In this document: positions 25,632 to 34,371 of the stretch, piece after piece
How positions within the stretch are numbered: the stretch's first letter is position 1
Layout of the letters: each line of letters starts with the position of its first letter
Assembly (NCBI GenBank): GCA_965284645.1
Contig: OZ260106.1
Location: 558,001-622,000, forward strand
Length of the DNA: 64,000 nt
Origin: JAIBAJ01 sp965284645
Lineage (GTDB): Bacteria; Bacteroidota; Bacteroidia; JAIBAJ01
Direction of reading: 5' to 3'
The notes under the pieces: model-generated
Database searches by the model: none
Told to the model about the DNA's origin: nothing
What the model saw: the letters and a program-made list of their open reading frames with translations, nothing else
Position numbers and translations under genes: made by a program

Positions 25632-26534
25632 CTAATTTCCCCCTACTATTTTATCGTATTTAATCGCGTTACCCGGATCCATATTCTTCATTTTTTGAAT
25701 AACCTGGGCTTGTATATCGGGGGTAGTATTCGTTTTAAAAATATTGATGATTTCGTCCCCCTTTGCGTTAAAGAAAAACTGAAGCAAAAAGGAGTTTGGC
25801 TGATCCTTGGCAACCTTTTGAATATCATCGATGCATTGCAGGATTACCTTTTTTCCATCTTCCAGCTTATCGGTCATCACATCCAAACCCAAGCGGTGGT
25901 AGTTGTACAACGATTCCCTTACCAAGACGAAACGCGGATTCAAAATATTCTCCGAGTACCAATAGCGGTTTCGGTTGTTATCAAAGGCTTTCCACCCTTT
26001 TTCTGCCGCATTTTGGGCATTGTTAACAATAGTCACAGCCTTCTGAAAATTAGCCTCCCCTCCTTTCTTGGAAAATGTTTCATAATCCATTCCAACGATC
26101 ATATTAGCATAAAAAGCCAATACCGAAATTAAGTTGCCATTATAAGTATTTTCATTAAAAATCAAGGGCTGGTTTGCCACATATTGAAACTGAAAATCAG
26201 GATCTAAGTGGTTTATAATTACAGAGTTGTAATTGGTTTTATATACAGGTCTCCGACTTTGAATCTGAATTGTGCCCTTAAACTCTTCCGTCGTCACTCT
26301 TTCCTGCACATTAATCAAGATGCTGCACTCAATTTTTTCCTCCGATTTATACTGATCTCCGTTGGTCCACCTGGTATTGTTCATGAAGTCTGCCACCTGC
26401 TTTTTCAGCACATCAAAAATGGTTTTATCTCCATTGATTTGCTGAGCATTAACAGTAACCTGGCAATTCAACTCTTGTGCATAGCTCAAGTGCGACAGCG
26501 TAAGCAAACAAAGGATGTAGAGAATATTCCGCAT
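25632..26534 (-). CDS. DUF4835 family exported protein
   Basis: A 300-residue protein with a signal peptide (MRNILYILCLLTLSHLSYAQ). The mature part has ELNCQVTVNAQQI, FMNNTRWTNGDQY, NENTYNGNLISVLAFYANMIVGMDYETFS and YSENILNPRF, which I recognise as DUF4835, a Bacteroidota-specific family of unknown function that usually follows coaBC. Some databases use a type IX secretion name (PorD) for it; I cannot confirm that. It follows coaBC by three bases on the same strand, so it is the last gene of the bamD-rpoZ-coaBC operon. The downstream gap is filled by the repeat array. Confidence 0.85.
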   Translation of the reverse strand: MRNILYILCLLTLSHLSYAQELNCQVTVNAQQINGDKTIFDVLKKQVADFMNNTRWTNGDQYKSEEKIECSILINVQERVTTEEFKGTIQIQSRRPVYKTNYNSVIINHLDPDFQFQYVANQPLIFNENTYNGNLISVLAFYANMIVGMDYETFSKKGGEANFQKAVTIVNNAQNAAEKGWKAFDNNRNRYWYSENILNPRFVLVRESLYNYHRLGLDVMTDKLEDGKKVILQCIDDIQKVAKDQPNSFLLQFFFNAKGDEIINIFKTNTTPDIQAQVIQKMKNMDPGNAIKYDKIVGGN

Positions 26535-26537
26535 GGT

Positions 26538-27734
26538 TTAGTCGGCTAAAGTAGCTACTTTTTCAAGGATTATTTCAGCAATGGCAGTTTTTGGCATTAA
26601 GGCCGATTTTTCCATCTGCTTGTCTTTAGTAATCAGTGTTACCGCATTTGTATCATGTCCAAATCCAGCCCCCGGTGTTCGCAACGAATTAAGCACAACC
26701 AAATCCAAATTTTTCTTTTCCAGTTTTCCCATAGCGTATTCCAACTCATTTTGGGTTTCAAGTGCGAACCCTACCAACACTTGCTTTTTCGTTTTTATTT
26801 TTCCCAATCCGCCCAAAATATCTTGTGTCTTTTCTAGCATCAAGCTCAAGGGCTGATCTTTCTTTTTCATCTTCTCCGTGGCCACTTGGGATGGTTTGTA
26901 ATCCGCTACAGCTGCTGCCATAATGCAAATATCTGTAGCAGGGAAAAGGGTGTGTATAGCTTCAGACATCTCCTCGGCCGATAACACATTAATACGTTTT
27001 ATTAAAGGGTTGGAAGCAACTGTGGTTGGACCACAAACCAAGGTTACCTCAGCTCCCATCGATCTGGCCTTATCAGCAAGGGCAATGCCCATTTTGCCTG
27101 TGCTATGGTTTCCAATAAACCGAACAGGGTCGATAGCTTCGTAGGTAGGACCAGCAGAAATCAAAACTTTCTTCCCATTCAGCTTTAAGTTTTTCGAAAA
27201 ATGGAGCTTAAGCGCTGCAACAATGTTTTCAGGCTCAGCCATCCGACCTTCACCGCTAAGTCCGGAGGCTAGTTCTCCCGTTTCTGCCGGAATAAGTAAA
27301 TTGCCATAGTCCTGCAAGGTTTGGATGTTTTGCCTGGTAGCAGGATGCTTGTACATATCCAAATCCATGGCCGGTGCAAAAAGTACTGGACAACGAGCTG
27401 ATAGATAGGTTGCTAGAAGCAAATTGTCGCAATTTCCATGGGCCATTTTTGCCAAGGTGTTGGCAGTGGCCGGAGCAATTACCAACGCATCGGCCCACAA
27501 ACCAAGTTCTACATGGTTGTTCCAAGTGCCATCCGTTGAGGAAGAAAATTGGCTAAGGACCGGATTTTTGCTCAGTGTAGCCAAAGTTAAGGGCGATATG
27601 AAGGTTTGGGCAGAGGATGTCATAATAACTTTTACCTCGGCCCCTTGCTTTACCAAAAGCCTTACCAACAAAGCAGATTTGTAGGCAGCAATGCCTCCGC
27701 AAACGCCCAATACTATTTTTTTACCTTCCAACAT
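26538..27734 (-). CDS. coaBC: Bifunctional phosphopantothenoylcysteine decarboxylase / synthetase
   Basis: About 398 residues catalysing two consecutive steps of coenzyme A synthesis. The CoaC half has KIVLGVCGGIAAYK, the active-site His in NNHVELGLWADALVIAPATANTLAK and FAPAMDLDMY in place of the usual PAMNxxM motif. The switch ELASGLSGEGRM lies between the halves. The CoaB half begins KVLISAGPTYEAIDPVRFIGN and has the Lys pair AAVADYKPS...KMKK. Two starts are possible: the ATG at 27734 (MLEGKKIV, the family form) and the ATG at 27746. Co-transcribed with rpoZ and DUF4835. Confidence 0.94.
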   Translation of the reverse strand: MLEGKKIVLGVCGGIAAYKSALLVRLLVKQGAEVKVIMTSSAQTFISPLTLATLSKNPVLSQFSSSTDGTWNNHVELGLWADALVIAPATANTLAKMAHGNCDNLLLATYLSARCPVLFAPAMDLDMYKHPATRQNIQTLQDYGNLLIPAETGELASGLSGEGRMAEPENIVAALKLHFSKNLKLNGKKVLISAGPTYEAIDPVRFIGNHSTGKMGIALADKARSMGAEVTLVCGPTTVASNPLIKRINVLSAEEMSEAIHTLFPATDICIMAAAVADYKPSQVATEKMKKKDQPLSLMLEKTQDILGGLGKIKTKKQVLVGFALETQNELEYAMGKLEKKNLDLVVLNSLRTPGAGFGHDTNAVTLITKDKQMEKSALMPKTAIAEIILEKVATLAD

Positions 27735-27750
27735 GGCAGCTTCCATTAAC

Positions 27751-27780
27751 AAGAAAAGCCCGCGGTTATTGTGCAGGCTT
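27751..27780 (-). terminator. Weak hairpin between rpoZ and coaBC
   Basis: On the minus strand AAGCC.GC and GC.GGCTT form an eight-base stem with one mismatch, followed by TTCTT. It may attenuate transcription into coaBC. It overlaps the alternative coaBC start, and the call is weak. Confidence 0.3.
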
Positions 27781-27803
27781 GAATTGATTTGCTTTCGAAG
27801 GAA

Positions 27804-28133
27804 TTAAATACCTTCTTCTTTGGCTGGGTTACGGGAATAGATTTCTCCATCCAAAAACTCTTGAATTGCCATCAACGTAGGTTTCGGCATCCTTTCATAT
27901 TGTTTAGAGATTTCGATTTGCTCCCTGTTTTCGTACATTTCCTCCAAGTTATCGGTGGCAGTTTGGAATTCTTCCAATTTGGAACTTAATTCTTCTTTCA
28001 CATCCACAGAAATTTGGTTGGCCCTTTTGGCTATAATGGCCAAGGACTCGTAAATGTTGCCACTTTCTTTATCGAACTGGCGCACATCACGGGTGATGGT
28101 TGACAAAGAGGCTTTGTTTTTCTTTTCGCTCAT
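27804..28133 (-). CDS. rpoZ: RNA polymerase omega subunit, Bacteroidota type
   Basis: A 109-residue protein. The N-terminal segment SLSTITRDVRQFDKESGNIYESLAIIAKRANQIS matches the Rpb6/omega fold in which a conserved helix clamps the beta-prime subunit, and the rest is a charged tail typical of the Bacteroidota version. The position between bamD and coaBC is the usual one in this phylum and supports the call. The gap to bamD is six bases. Confidence 0.88.
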   Translation of the reverse strand: MSEKKNKASLSTITRDVRQFDKESGNIYESLAIIAKRANQISVDVKEELSSKLEEFQTATDNLEEMYENREQIEISKQYERMPKPTLMAIQEFLDGEIYSRNPAKEEGI

Positions 28134-28139
28134 GATTGA

Positions 28140-28949
28140 TTATGATTTTGAACGGTATTTGGTTTTGGAAATTTCTTTTGTTGTTCCGTCGTAGAAACGT
28201 TCCGCTTCGCTAAGGTAGCTAGATTTCGGATATAAATCTACAAACTGGAAATAGGCTTTTTTGGCGTCTTCTAAACGTTCGTATTTCTTTTCTTCTATAC
28301 TATTGATAGCCAAGAGATAACGCGATTTCAAGGCTAAAAAGTAACATTCTTCTCTTCGGCTGCTTTCCGGAAACTCCTTCACTAAGTTGTCAAAGGAAAT
28401 AATGGCCGCCTTATAATTTTCAACCTTAAAATAAAGTTTGGCCGTTTGATAATCTTTAGTTTCCAATTTCCCTCTTAGCTTGTCCATCAAATCGTTACAA
28501 GTTTGAACTCGGGTGCTGGTAGGAAATTTATTGATAAACAATTGCAACTCGTTAATGGCGGTTTCAGTGCTCGTTGGATCCAAGGTGTAATTTGGCGAAT
28601 CCATAAAATAACAATAAGCACCCATATAAGCACATTCCTCCGCCTTCGGACTATTAGGGAAGGTGGAAACAAAATTCTTGAAATGGTAACTTGCTAGTGC
28701 GTAATCATCCAAACCATAATTACACATGGCATAGTAGTAATAAATGTCTTGTGCTTTGGCTGTTCCTTTATACAAATTCAACAACTCCTCAAACAATGGA
28801 AACGCCCGACTGTAATCCTTTTTTTCATAGTATTTCACAGCCATTTCGTACTTCAGATTGAGGTCTGTACTTTTCAAAATCTTCTGGTACTTGCAGGCCG
28901 TACCCACAAGCAAAAAAGACAAAACCAAAAGAATGAAATATTTCCTCAT
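28140..28949 (-). CDS. bamD: Outer-membrane assembly lipoprotein BamD
   Basis: A 269-residue TPR lipoprotein of the beta-barrel assembly machine. It begins MRKYFILLVLSFLLVGTAC with a lipidation Cys at residue 19. TPR units follow (YYEKKDYSRAFPLFEELLNLY, YGLDDYALASYHFKNFVSTFP, FKVENYKAAIISFDNLVKEFP, ERLEDAKKAYFQFVDLYP). The ATG at 28949 is chosen because it starts the signal peptide and is preceded by a promoter box, although the frame is open to 29006. First gene of the bamD-rpoZ-coaBC-DUF4835 operon. Confidence 0.93.
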   Translation of the reverse strand: MRKYFILLVLSFLLVGTACKYQKILKSTDLNLKYEMAVKYYEKKDYSRAFPLFEELLNLYKGTAKAQDIYYYYAMCNYGLDDYALASYHFKNFVSTFPNSPKAEECAYMGAYCYFMDSPNYTLDPTSTETAINELQLFINKFPTSTRVQTCNDLMDKLRGKLETKDYQTAKLYFKVENYKAAIISFDNLVKEFPESSRREECYFLALKSRYLLAINSIEEKKYERLEDAKKAYFQFVDLYPKSSYLSEAERFYDGTTKEISKTKYRSKS

Positions 28950-28963
28950 TTTAAAAAGGGCGG

Positions 28964-28971
28964 CAAAGATA
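28964..28971 (-). promoter_or_regulatory. -7 promoter box of the bamD operon
   Basis: TATCTTTG on the minus strand, 14 bases before the bamD ATG. A TTTGTC lies further upstream at a slightly long distance (about 22 bases). Leader has no Shine-Dalgarno. Confidence 0.6.
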
Positions 28972-29025
28972 GTAAATTTCTCGATTAGATAGACAAAGGT
29001 AAACAACTGACAACCAGGCCCTGTG

Positions 29026-30291
29026 TTAAATATTTAAAACTGTCTTAGCAAATTCTGGGTAATTTTGGGCAGAATTGAATTCATTCTCCCATTTTTCCAA
29101 TGCACGCCGCCTAAACCCTTCTACCTCTTCTCTACTTAGTCGGGCTATAGCAATAAGTTTTTGGGCTATTCTTTCCGGACTCGAATCCACCGGAAGCAAC
29201 CAACCGTTTTCTCCGTCTTGCACAATTTCAGAAACGGCTCCTACATGTGTGGCTAATACCGGTATCCCAAGCGACATAGCTTCCATCATGGTCACCGGCA
29301 GGCCTTCGTTGGTACTAAGGTTTACCAAAAGGTCATAAGGATGTTCAGAAAGGTGTTTATAGTAGGCTTCCTTTCCTTGCAATGGCAGAAACCTAAATTC
29401 CATGGCCGAAAGCTGGGTGGCAGCCAATGCTTGCATGGCGGCATCATCACCACCTAAATGATGCCAAACAATTGGTATGGTTCGCTGGGCAATGGCCAAA
29501 CTTTCTACCAAAAGCTCAATCCGTTTGAGCGGAATAATTTTCGATACACTGAGTATCCGAAAAACCTGGCTATCGGCCACTTCAGTCTTAGCATGAATAG
29601 GATCTGAACCGAGCCGGCCAATCCGAATTTTCTCTTCCAAATCTTGCCCCAACTTCTCTAGCAAGTATTTCTTTCCTAATCCAGAAATGGAAAATAGGGC
29701 ATCAAGGTTCGAAAAGATAGTCCGCCTAAAGGGTAAATAACCACTCTTGTCCCGTTCAAAATACAAATCCCAGGCATGAATACGCGAAACCATGGTTTCC
29801 TTCCGCCCTTTCGCCTTCAACATGGCCATACCCAAACTCACATCAGTGCACCAATACGAATAAAAGAAAGTATTTTCGTTCAAATCCTGATCTAAAAAGG
29901 CAGACTGAAGATAGGTTGCATAGGATTGTCCCCGCATCCACGACATCAAAGCTATCTTAAAGGCAAGTTTCTTGTCTTGTGGCTTCAATACAAATAGCAT
30001 CCACTTTACCTCCTTCCAAAATCCTGTAGACAAAACAGCCTTGACCAGATTAGTCCCATTAAATTTCAACAAAAAATCAGATTTCCAATCCAACACATTC
30101 ACGCCGGGAGGCAGAGGAAAAGCCATCGTTTCGGTACTAATTCCAGGTGTAAGGTCGGCTGGTACAACACTCACTTTATCAAAGACTTGCACCAAATAAG
30201 GCAGCTCAGAGGCAAAATATGGCTCACCAAATCCAAACGGAAAGTTGGATAAAAAAACAATCAGATGGTTTTTCTTTTGCCCTTGTTTCAC
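29026..30291 (-). CDS. Glycosyltransferase family 4
   Basis: A 421-residue cytoplasmic GT-B glycosyltransferase. The N-terminal domain starts HLIVFLSNFPFGFGEPYFASEL. The C-terminal nucleotide-sugar domain contains RILSVSKIIPLKRIELLVES and the GT4 signature NEGLPVTMMEAMSLGIPVLATHVGAVSEIV (Glu pair binding the sugar nucleotide), then DGENGWLLP. The start is GTG at 30291, 12 bases after the upstream stop; no better ATG exists. It probably shares a transcript with the transglutaminase-like gene. The acceptor and sugar are unknown. Confidence 0.88.
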   Translation of the reverse strand: MKQGQKKNHLIVFLSNFPFGFGEPYFASELPYLVQVFDKVSVVPADLTPGISTETMAFPLPPGVNVLDWKSDFLLKFNGTNLVKAVLSTGFWKEVKWMLFVLKPQDKKLAFKIALMSWMRGQSYATYLQSAFLDQDLNENTFFYSYWCTDVSLGMAMLKAKGRKETMVSRIHAWDLYFERDKSGYLPFRRTIFSNLDALFSISGLGKKYLLEKLGQDLEEKIRIGRLGSDPIHAKTEVADSQVFRILSVSKIIPLKRIELLVESLAIAQRTIPIVWHHLGGDDAAMQALAATQLSAMEFRFLPLQGKEAYYKHLSEHPYDLLVNLSTNEGLPVTMMEAMSLGIPVLATHVGAVSEIVQDGENGWLLPVDSSPERIAQKLIAIARLSREEVEGFRRRALEKWENEFNSAQNYPEFAKTVLNI

Positions 30292-30303
30292 CGCTATTTA
30301 CCG

Positions 30304-30975
30304 CTAAGCTTCCCATTTATAATTCATTCCACCCACATCCACCCCTTCAAACAAATGGGGATAAAAAGCCCTAAGTTCGGCAATAAATTGTTCCCTTGGC
30401 AAATCGTCAAAACTGCCATGGTCTTTCACATACTCCATAAACTGCCGTCCTTCTCCATCAAACTGCTGAAATACCGCATCATCCATACCGTTGAAATCAA
30501 CAGCTGGAACCTCAAATTTTTCACAAAGTCCTAAGTTAAACGCCGGACTTGCTTTCACCCATTTCCCTTCCAGCCACAATTCGGTGTAACCGTGGAATAC
30601 AAAAATATCGGAACGTAGAATCCGTATCAGCTTTTCCGTACTCAGGTGGTTTTTCACATTTGCAAATCCCAATCGGGCCGGAATCCCTACAGCTCTAGCA
30701 CAAGCTGCCAATAAGTTTGCTTTCTCCACACAATAACCAAATCCATGCTTTAGCACCACACTTGCCTTCAATTTGTCGGGATGAAGATCCACATGGTAAG
30801 GGTCGTAACGAAACGAATCTCGAACAGCATAATATAGGGCCACCGCCTTTTCTTTATCTGTCGCAAGGCCTTGGGTATGCTTCTTCGCAAATTCAATCAC
30901 CTCCGGATGGTCGCTATCAATAAAAAATGTTGGTTGCAAGAATTTTTGAAATTCAGGGGGATATGTTTGGCTCAT
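30304..30975 (-). CDS. Transglutaminase-like cysteine peptidase-fold protein
   Basis: A 223-residue cytoplasmic protein of the transglutaminase-like superfamily. The catalytic Cys is in HGFGYCVEKANLLAACARAVGIPARL (about residue 82), and the His in FHGYTELWLEGKWVKASPAFN. The third residue, usually Asp in WVxVDP, is replaced by KASPAFN, as I recall for this subfamily. Substrate unknown; such proteins may be peptidases or transferases. A promoter box TACCTTTG lies just upstream. Confidence 0.8.
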   Translation of the reverse strand: MSQTYPPEFQKFLQPTFFIDSDHPEVIEFAKKHTQGLATDKEKAVALYYAVRDSFRYDPYHVDLHPDKLKASVVLKHGFGYCVEKANLLAACARAVGIPARLGFANVKNHLSTEKLIRILRSDIFVFHGYTELWLEGKWVKASPAFNLGLCEKFEVPAVDFNGMDDAVFQQFDGEGRQFMEYVKDHGSFDDLPREQFIAELRAFYPHLFEGVDVGGMNYKWEA

Positions 30976-30983
30976 GTGATACG

Positions 30984-30991
30984 CAAAGGTA
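30984..30991 (-). promoter_or_regulatory. -7 promoter box of the transglutaminase-like gene
   Basis: TACCTTTG on the minus strand, eight bases before the ATG at 30975, giving a very short leader. A near match TATCTTTA lies six bases further upstream. No -33 TTG found. Confidence 0.5.
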
Positions 30992-31036
30992 AAGATAGAA
31001 TCAGGAAAATCGGGGAATTGGCAATTTTTTGGATTT

Positions 31037-31260
31037 GGCGGGTCCCTTTTCGCCCTTTACCATTTCGCCTCGAACCCCATTGTTGTGCTAGGCGAAAAGG
31101 TCGCGCTATCGGCTGTAGTCCTCAGTCTGCCCAGGCCCGCACCAATTTACCAATCTACTCATTCAGCTTGGGCCAATCAAAATGCTTCCAAAAGCCTTGT
31201 CAATCGGTGCAGGCCTGTGCATCCTTGTGGGCTACTTGCCTCTATCGCTACCCGAACCCT
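31037..31260 (-). repeat. GC-rich structured repeat, copy D (with internal insertion)
   Basis: Reverse-oriented copy starting GGCGGGTC. Hairpin arms CCTTTTCGCC (31045-31054) and GGCGAAAAGG (31091-31100) pair perfectly. The body (GTAGTCCTCAGTCTGCCC) is interrupted by about 70 bases flanked by CCCGCACCAATT and TCAATCGGTGCAGG, themselves partly complementary, before TGTGGGCTAC and CTATCGCTACCCG complete the element. Confidence 0.75.
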
Positions 31261-31302
31261 ACCAATCAGCCTGCTGAGAAATAACTTTTGGTTTACTACA
31301 CC

Positions 31303-31754
31303 TTTCGTGAATTCGCAGCCCATAATTCGTGAATTCGTAGCCCCAATCCTTCATAGAATTCGCCCCCAATTCGTGAATTCGCGGCCCCAATCCTTCGTGA
31401 ATTCGCGATTCCAATCTTTCCCATTCGCCCCCAATTCGTGAATTCGCGGCTCCAATCCTTCCCAAATTCGCACCCAATTAGTGAATTCGCGGCCCCAATC
31501 CTTCGTGAATTCGCGATTCCAATCTTTCCCATTCGCCCCCAATTCGTGAATTCGCGGCTCCAATCTTTCGTAATTTCACCCCCAATCCTTCGTGAATACG
31601 CGATCCCAATCTTTCGTGAATTCGCCCCCAATTCGTGAATTCGTGGCTCCAATCTTTCGTGAATTCGCGATTCTAATCTTTCAAGAATTCGCCCCCAATT
31701 CGTGAATTCGAGGCCCCAATCTTTCCCATTCGCGCCCAATTCATAAATTCGTGG
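31303..31754 (+). repeat. Second short-repeat array (TTCGTGAATTCG core)
   Basis: About 18 units with the same core as the array at 24.3 kb but different spacers, mostly ccccaatc and ccaatctttc types. A 70-base or longer block (starting GCGGCCCCAATCC at 31381 and 31489) recurs with a 108-bp period. The 31261-31302 lead-in and the 31755-31888 tail hold no gene. The array lies upstream of the secreted hydrolase gene. Confidence 0.85.
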
Positions 31755-31888
31755 TCTTTTCTTCTTCCAATCTTTCGTTCCAGTTTCGCGTTTCTTCAAC
31801 CCCCAAAAAGCCGTTTTTCCTAAAATTTAACCAAACCTTTAATTCTCTTATATTTTTTCATAATATTGGGCTTCTTAAAAATCTGTAA

Positions 31889-33124
31889 ATGAAAAAACTG
31901 TTTACCCTAGCAATCTCCCTTTTCGTTTCAGCCCAAGCTTTTTCGCAATGTGCTGGCGGACGTTTTCAAAACGAAATTTTTCCTGGCTTTATGGACAGCG
32001 GCTTTCCTACTCTACCAAGCGCTGTAGTCTATGGCTCCAACAACAACTACCAAGGCGCCAACGAAAGTTTAGATATGTACGTGTTCGAACCCGAAGGCGA
32101 CACAATGGCTCACCGACCCTTAGTTATCCTAGCCTTTGGTGGAAGCTTTATTTCCGGTTTTAAAGAGAGTCCAGACGTATTGAAGCTCTGCAATGCCTAT
32201 GTAAAAAGAGGGTATGTGGCTGTTTCTATCAAATACAGAATCGGTGCCGACCCAATTGATTCGGTAAATATGATGAAAGCTGTATTAAGAGGAATGCAAG
32301 ATATGAAAGGTTGTATCCGTTTCTTCTACAAAGACGCTGCCACCAGCAACACCTACCGCATCGACACAAACAATATTTTCGTTGGTGGTGTATCGGCCGG
32401 TGCCTTTGTGGGCATTCACGCAGCTTACCTGAACGACATGAGCGAACTTCAACCATGGATTGCACAAGCTGCTGATTCTATCGGCGGACTTGAAGGAAAC
32501 AGCGGCAACCCCGGCTATTCAACCCGTGTGAAAGGGGTTATCAACTTATGCGGTGCCATTGGCGATACGCTTTGGATGCAATCAGGCGACCCCGGCATTG
32601 TAAGCATGCACGGAACCGATGACGGTACAGTACCTTATGGCTCTGAAATTATAAACGTTTCGGGTGTGGATATCATCGAAGTAGATGGTAGCTACTCTTT
32701 AGACATTCGTGCCGAAAACCTTGGCCTAGTGCACTCTTTCCACACTTGGAACGGGGCCGACCACGTACCTTTCGTAAATTATATTATCCCTGGCAGTGAA
32801 GGCGCCCAATACATGGATTCTACCATCAACTTTACGAGCGACTTCCTGTTTGATCAAGTGTGCGGCGAAGTAGGTATCCACGGACCAAATAAAGAAAATA
32901 CAATTAAAGCCTACCCAAATCCTTCTCAATCCAGCATGGTTATTGAAACAGGCTTTGTTGGCTTTACAGCAGAAATCTTCGATGTAACAGGCAAAAAACT
33001 TAAAACCTTGGCTGCTTCTGGTAGCCGCATGGTTTTGTCCAAAGAAGACCTTGGCTCAGGTTTGTTCCTAGCCAAAATCAGCTCCGGAAACAACACAATA
33101 ACCAAACGAATCATATTCGAATAA
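31889..33124 (+). CDS. Secreted alpha/beta hydrolase with T9SS sorting domain
   Basis: A 411-residue exported esterase-like protein. Signal peptide MKKLFTLAISLFVSAQAFSQ. Hydrolase marks: oxyanion-hole AFGGSFISGF, nucleophile elbow GGVSAGAF, acid in HGTDDGTVPYGS and His in NGADHVPF, in the right order. The C-terminal 75 residues are a type A T9SS domain (KAYPNPSQSSMVIET, FDVTGKKLK, SGLFLAKISS). Its stop is directly followed by the FadL-like gene, so the two genes are probably one transcript. Substrate unknown, likely an ester or carbohydrate acyl group. Confidence 0.88.
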   Translation: MKKLFTLAISLFVSAQAFSQCAGGRFQNEIFPGFMDSGFPTLPSAVVYGSNNNYQGANESLDMYVFEPEGDTMAHRPLVILAFGGSFISGFKESPDVLKLCNAYVKRGYVAVSIKYRIGADPIDSVNMMKAVLRGMQDMKGCIRFFYKDAATSNTYRIDTNNIFVGGVSAGAFVGIHAAYLNDMSELQPWIAQAADSIGGLEGNSGNPGYSTRVKGVINLCGAIGDTLWMQSGDPGIVSMHGTDDGTVPYGSEIINVSGVDIIEVDGSYSLDIRAENLGLVHSFHTWNGADHVPFVNYIIPGSEGAQYMDSTINFTSDFLFDQVCGEVGIHGPNKENTIKAYPNPSQSSMVIETGFVGFTAEIFDVTGKKLKTLAASGSRMVLSKEDLGSGLFLAKISSGNNTITKRIIFE

Positions 33125-34360
33125 ATGAAAATCGGAAAATTTTTGCCGGGACTGCTCATGATGGCAGTTCCGGCTTTTTTGTATGCTGGCGGATTTCAAG
33201 TAGGATTGCAGGGCGCCCGTCAAAATGGTATGGCCCAAACTGGCACAGCCCTCAGCCTTGATGCTTCAAGTTTGTTCTTTAACCCGGGCTCTGTTTGCTT
33301 TCTCGATAGCGCATCCCATGTTAACCTTGGCGCAAGCTTAGTGTTTGCCACCGTAGACTTTAAAAGCCAAGACGGTTTTTCTACTGCCCGCAACGAAAGC
33401 AAACTCGGAACGCCCTTGTTCTTCTACCTTTCACACCGGTTCAAAAAACATCCCAAACTTACTCTCGGTATCTCCATAAACAATCCCTTTGGCTCGGGTT
33501 TGAAATATGCCGATAATTGGGTCGGACAATACGCCATACGGGAAATTTCGCTCAAAACTTTTTCATTCCAGCCTACAGTGGCCTATAAAATTACTGAAAA
33601 ACTTGGGCTAGGTGCCGGACTTTCCATTTATACAGGCAATCTATACCTTCGAAGGGCCGTACCAACAACCGACTCTTTAGGTAATCCCGGACAGGCACTT
33701 CTTACAGGCACTTCAACCGCTCTAGGATTTAATATCGGTTTGCTTTACAAAGCCAATGAAAAATGGCAGTTTGGTTTGAACTACCGCTCGAATGTACTAA
33801 TGAAACTCAAAAATGGAAAAGCGCTTTTTGATGTTCCTTCGGCTGTAGCGGACTCCTTTCCAAACAACACCTTCAATTCTGAAATAAATTTACCTTTTTG
33901 CCTAAGCTTTGGCCTCGCATTTAAGCCAATTCAGCGCTTAACCTTAGCCCTGGATGTAAATTATACCGGATGGTCGAGCTACGATACCCTAAAATTCGAT
34001 TATGCAACGAACTCCGAACCACTTGAAGATACCAAACTGACCAAAGCATACAAAAATGCTTTCTGTTTTCGCCTTGGAGCAGAATGGCGTGTGGTTGAAC
34101 GGCTGACCCTTCGTGCAGGTGGCTATTACGATTTAAGTCCGGTGCAATCCAATTATATGTTGCCCGAAACGCCGGATGCCAACCGTTATGGAATTACAGC
34201 AGGTATTTCTTACCAAGCCGTAAAAACCCTCGGCATTGATGTGGCCGTAATTTACACAGCCTCCGGAAAAAGGTTTGGTGGAAGTCCTGATACCGGTTTC
34301 TATGGAACCTACAAATCAACCGCTTTTATCCCAAGTTTTGGTATGCATATCCTATTTTGA
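33125..34360 (+). CDS. FadL/OmpP1-family outer-membrane transporter
   Basis: A 411-residue beta barrel. The signal peptide MKIGKFLPGLLMMAVPAFLYAG is followed by the family signature GGFQVGLQGARQNGMAQTGTALSLDASSLFFNPG split over residues 22-55, including the NPG of the plug. Hydrophobic-compound uptake is the known role of FadL relatives. It begins one base after the upstream hydrolase stop and is followed after 11 bases by an SGNH lipoprotein, a pairing often seen in Bacteroidota. The three genes may release and import a lipid-like substrate, which is inference. Confidence 0.92.
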   Translation: MKIGKFLPGLLMMAVPAFLYAGGFQVGLQGARQNGMAQTGTALSLDASSLFFNPGSVCFLDSASHVNLGASLVFATVDFKSQDGFSTARNESKLGTPLFFYLSHRFKKHPKLTLGISINNPFGSGLKYADNWVGQYAIREISLKTFSFQPTVAYKITEKLGLGAGLSIYTGNLYLRRAVPTTDSLGNPGQALLTGTSTALGFNIGLLYKANEKWQFGLNYRSNVLMKLKNGKALFDVPSAVADSFPNNTFNSEINLPFCLSFGLAFKPIQRLTLALDVNYTGWSSYDTLKFDYATNSEPLEDTKLTKAYKNAFCFRLGAEWRVVERLTLRAGGYYDLSPVQSNYMLPETPDANRYGITAGISYQAVKTLGIDVAVIYTASGKRFGGSPDTGFYGTYKSTAFIPSFGMHILF

Positions 34361-34371
34361 GTTAGATAAAC

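Noticed and set aside
25479..26132. 217-codon plus-strand frame opposite DUF4835
   Set aside because: Starts in the repeat array and is antisense to a recognised exported protein.
31296..31799. Protein-coding gene of 167 codons across the second array (minus strand)
   Set aside because: Several frames stay open because the repeat lacks stop codons in them. The product is only the translated repeat, with no start signal or export motif.
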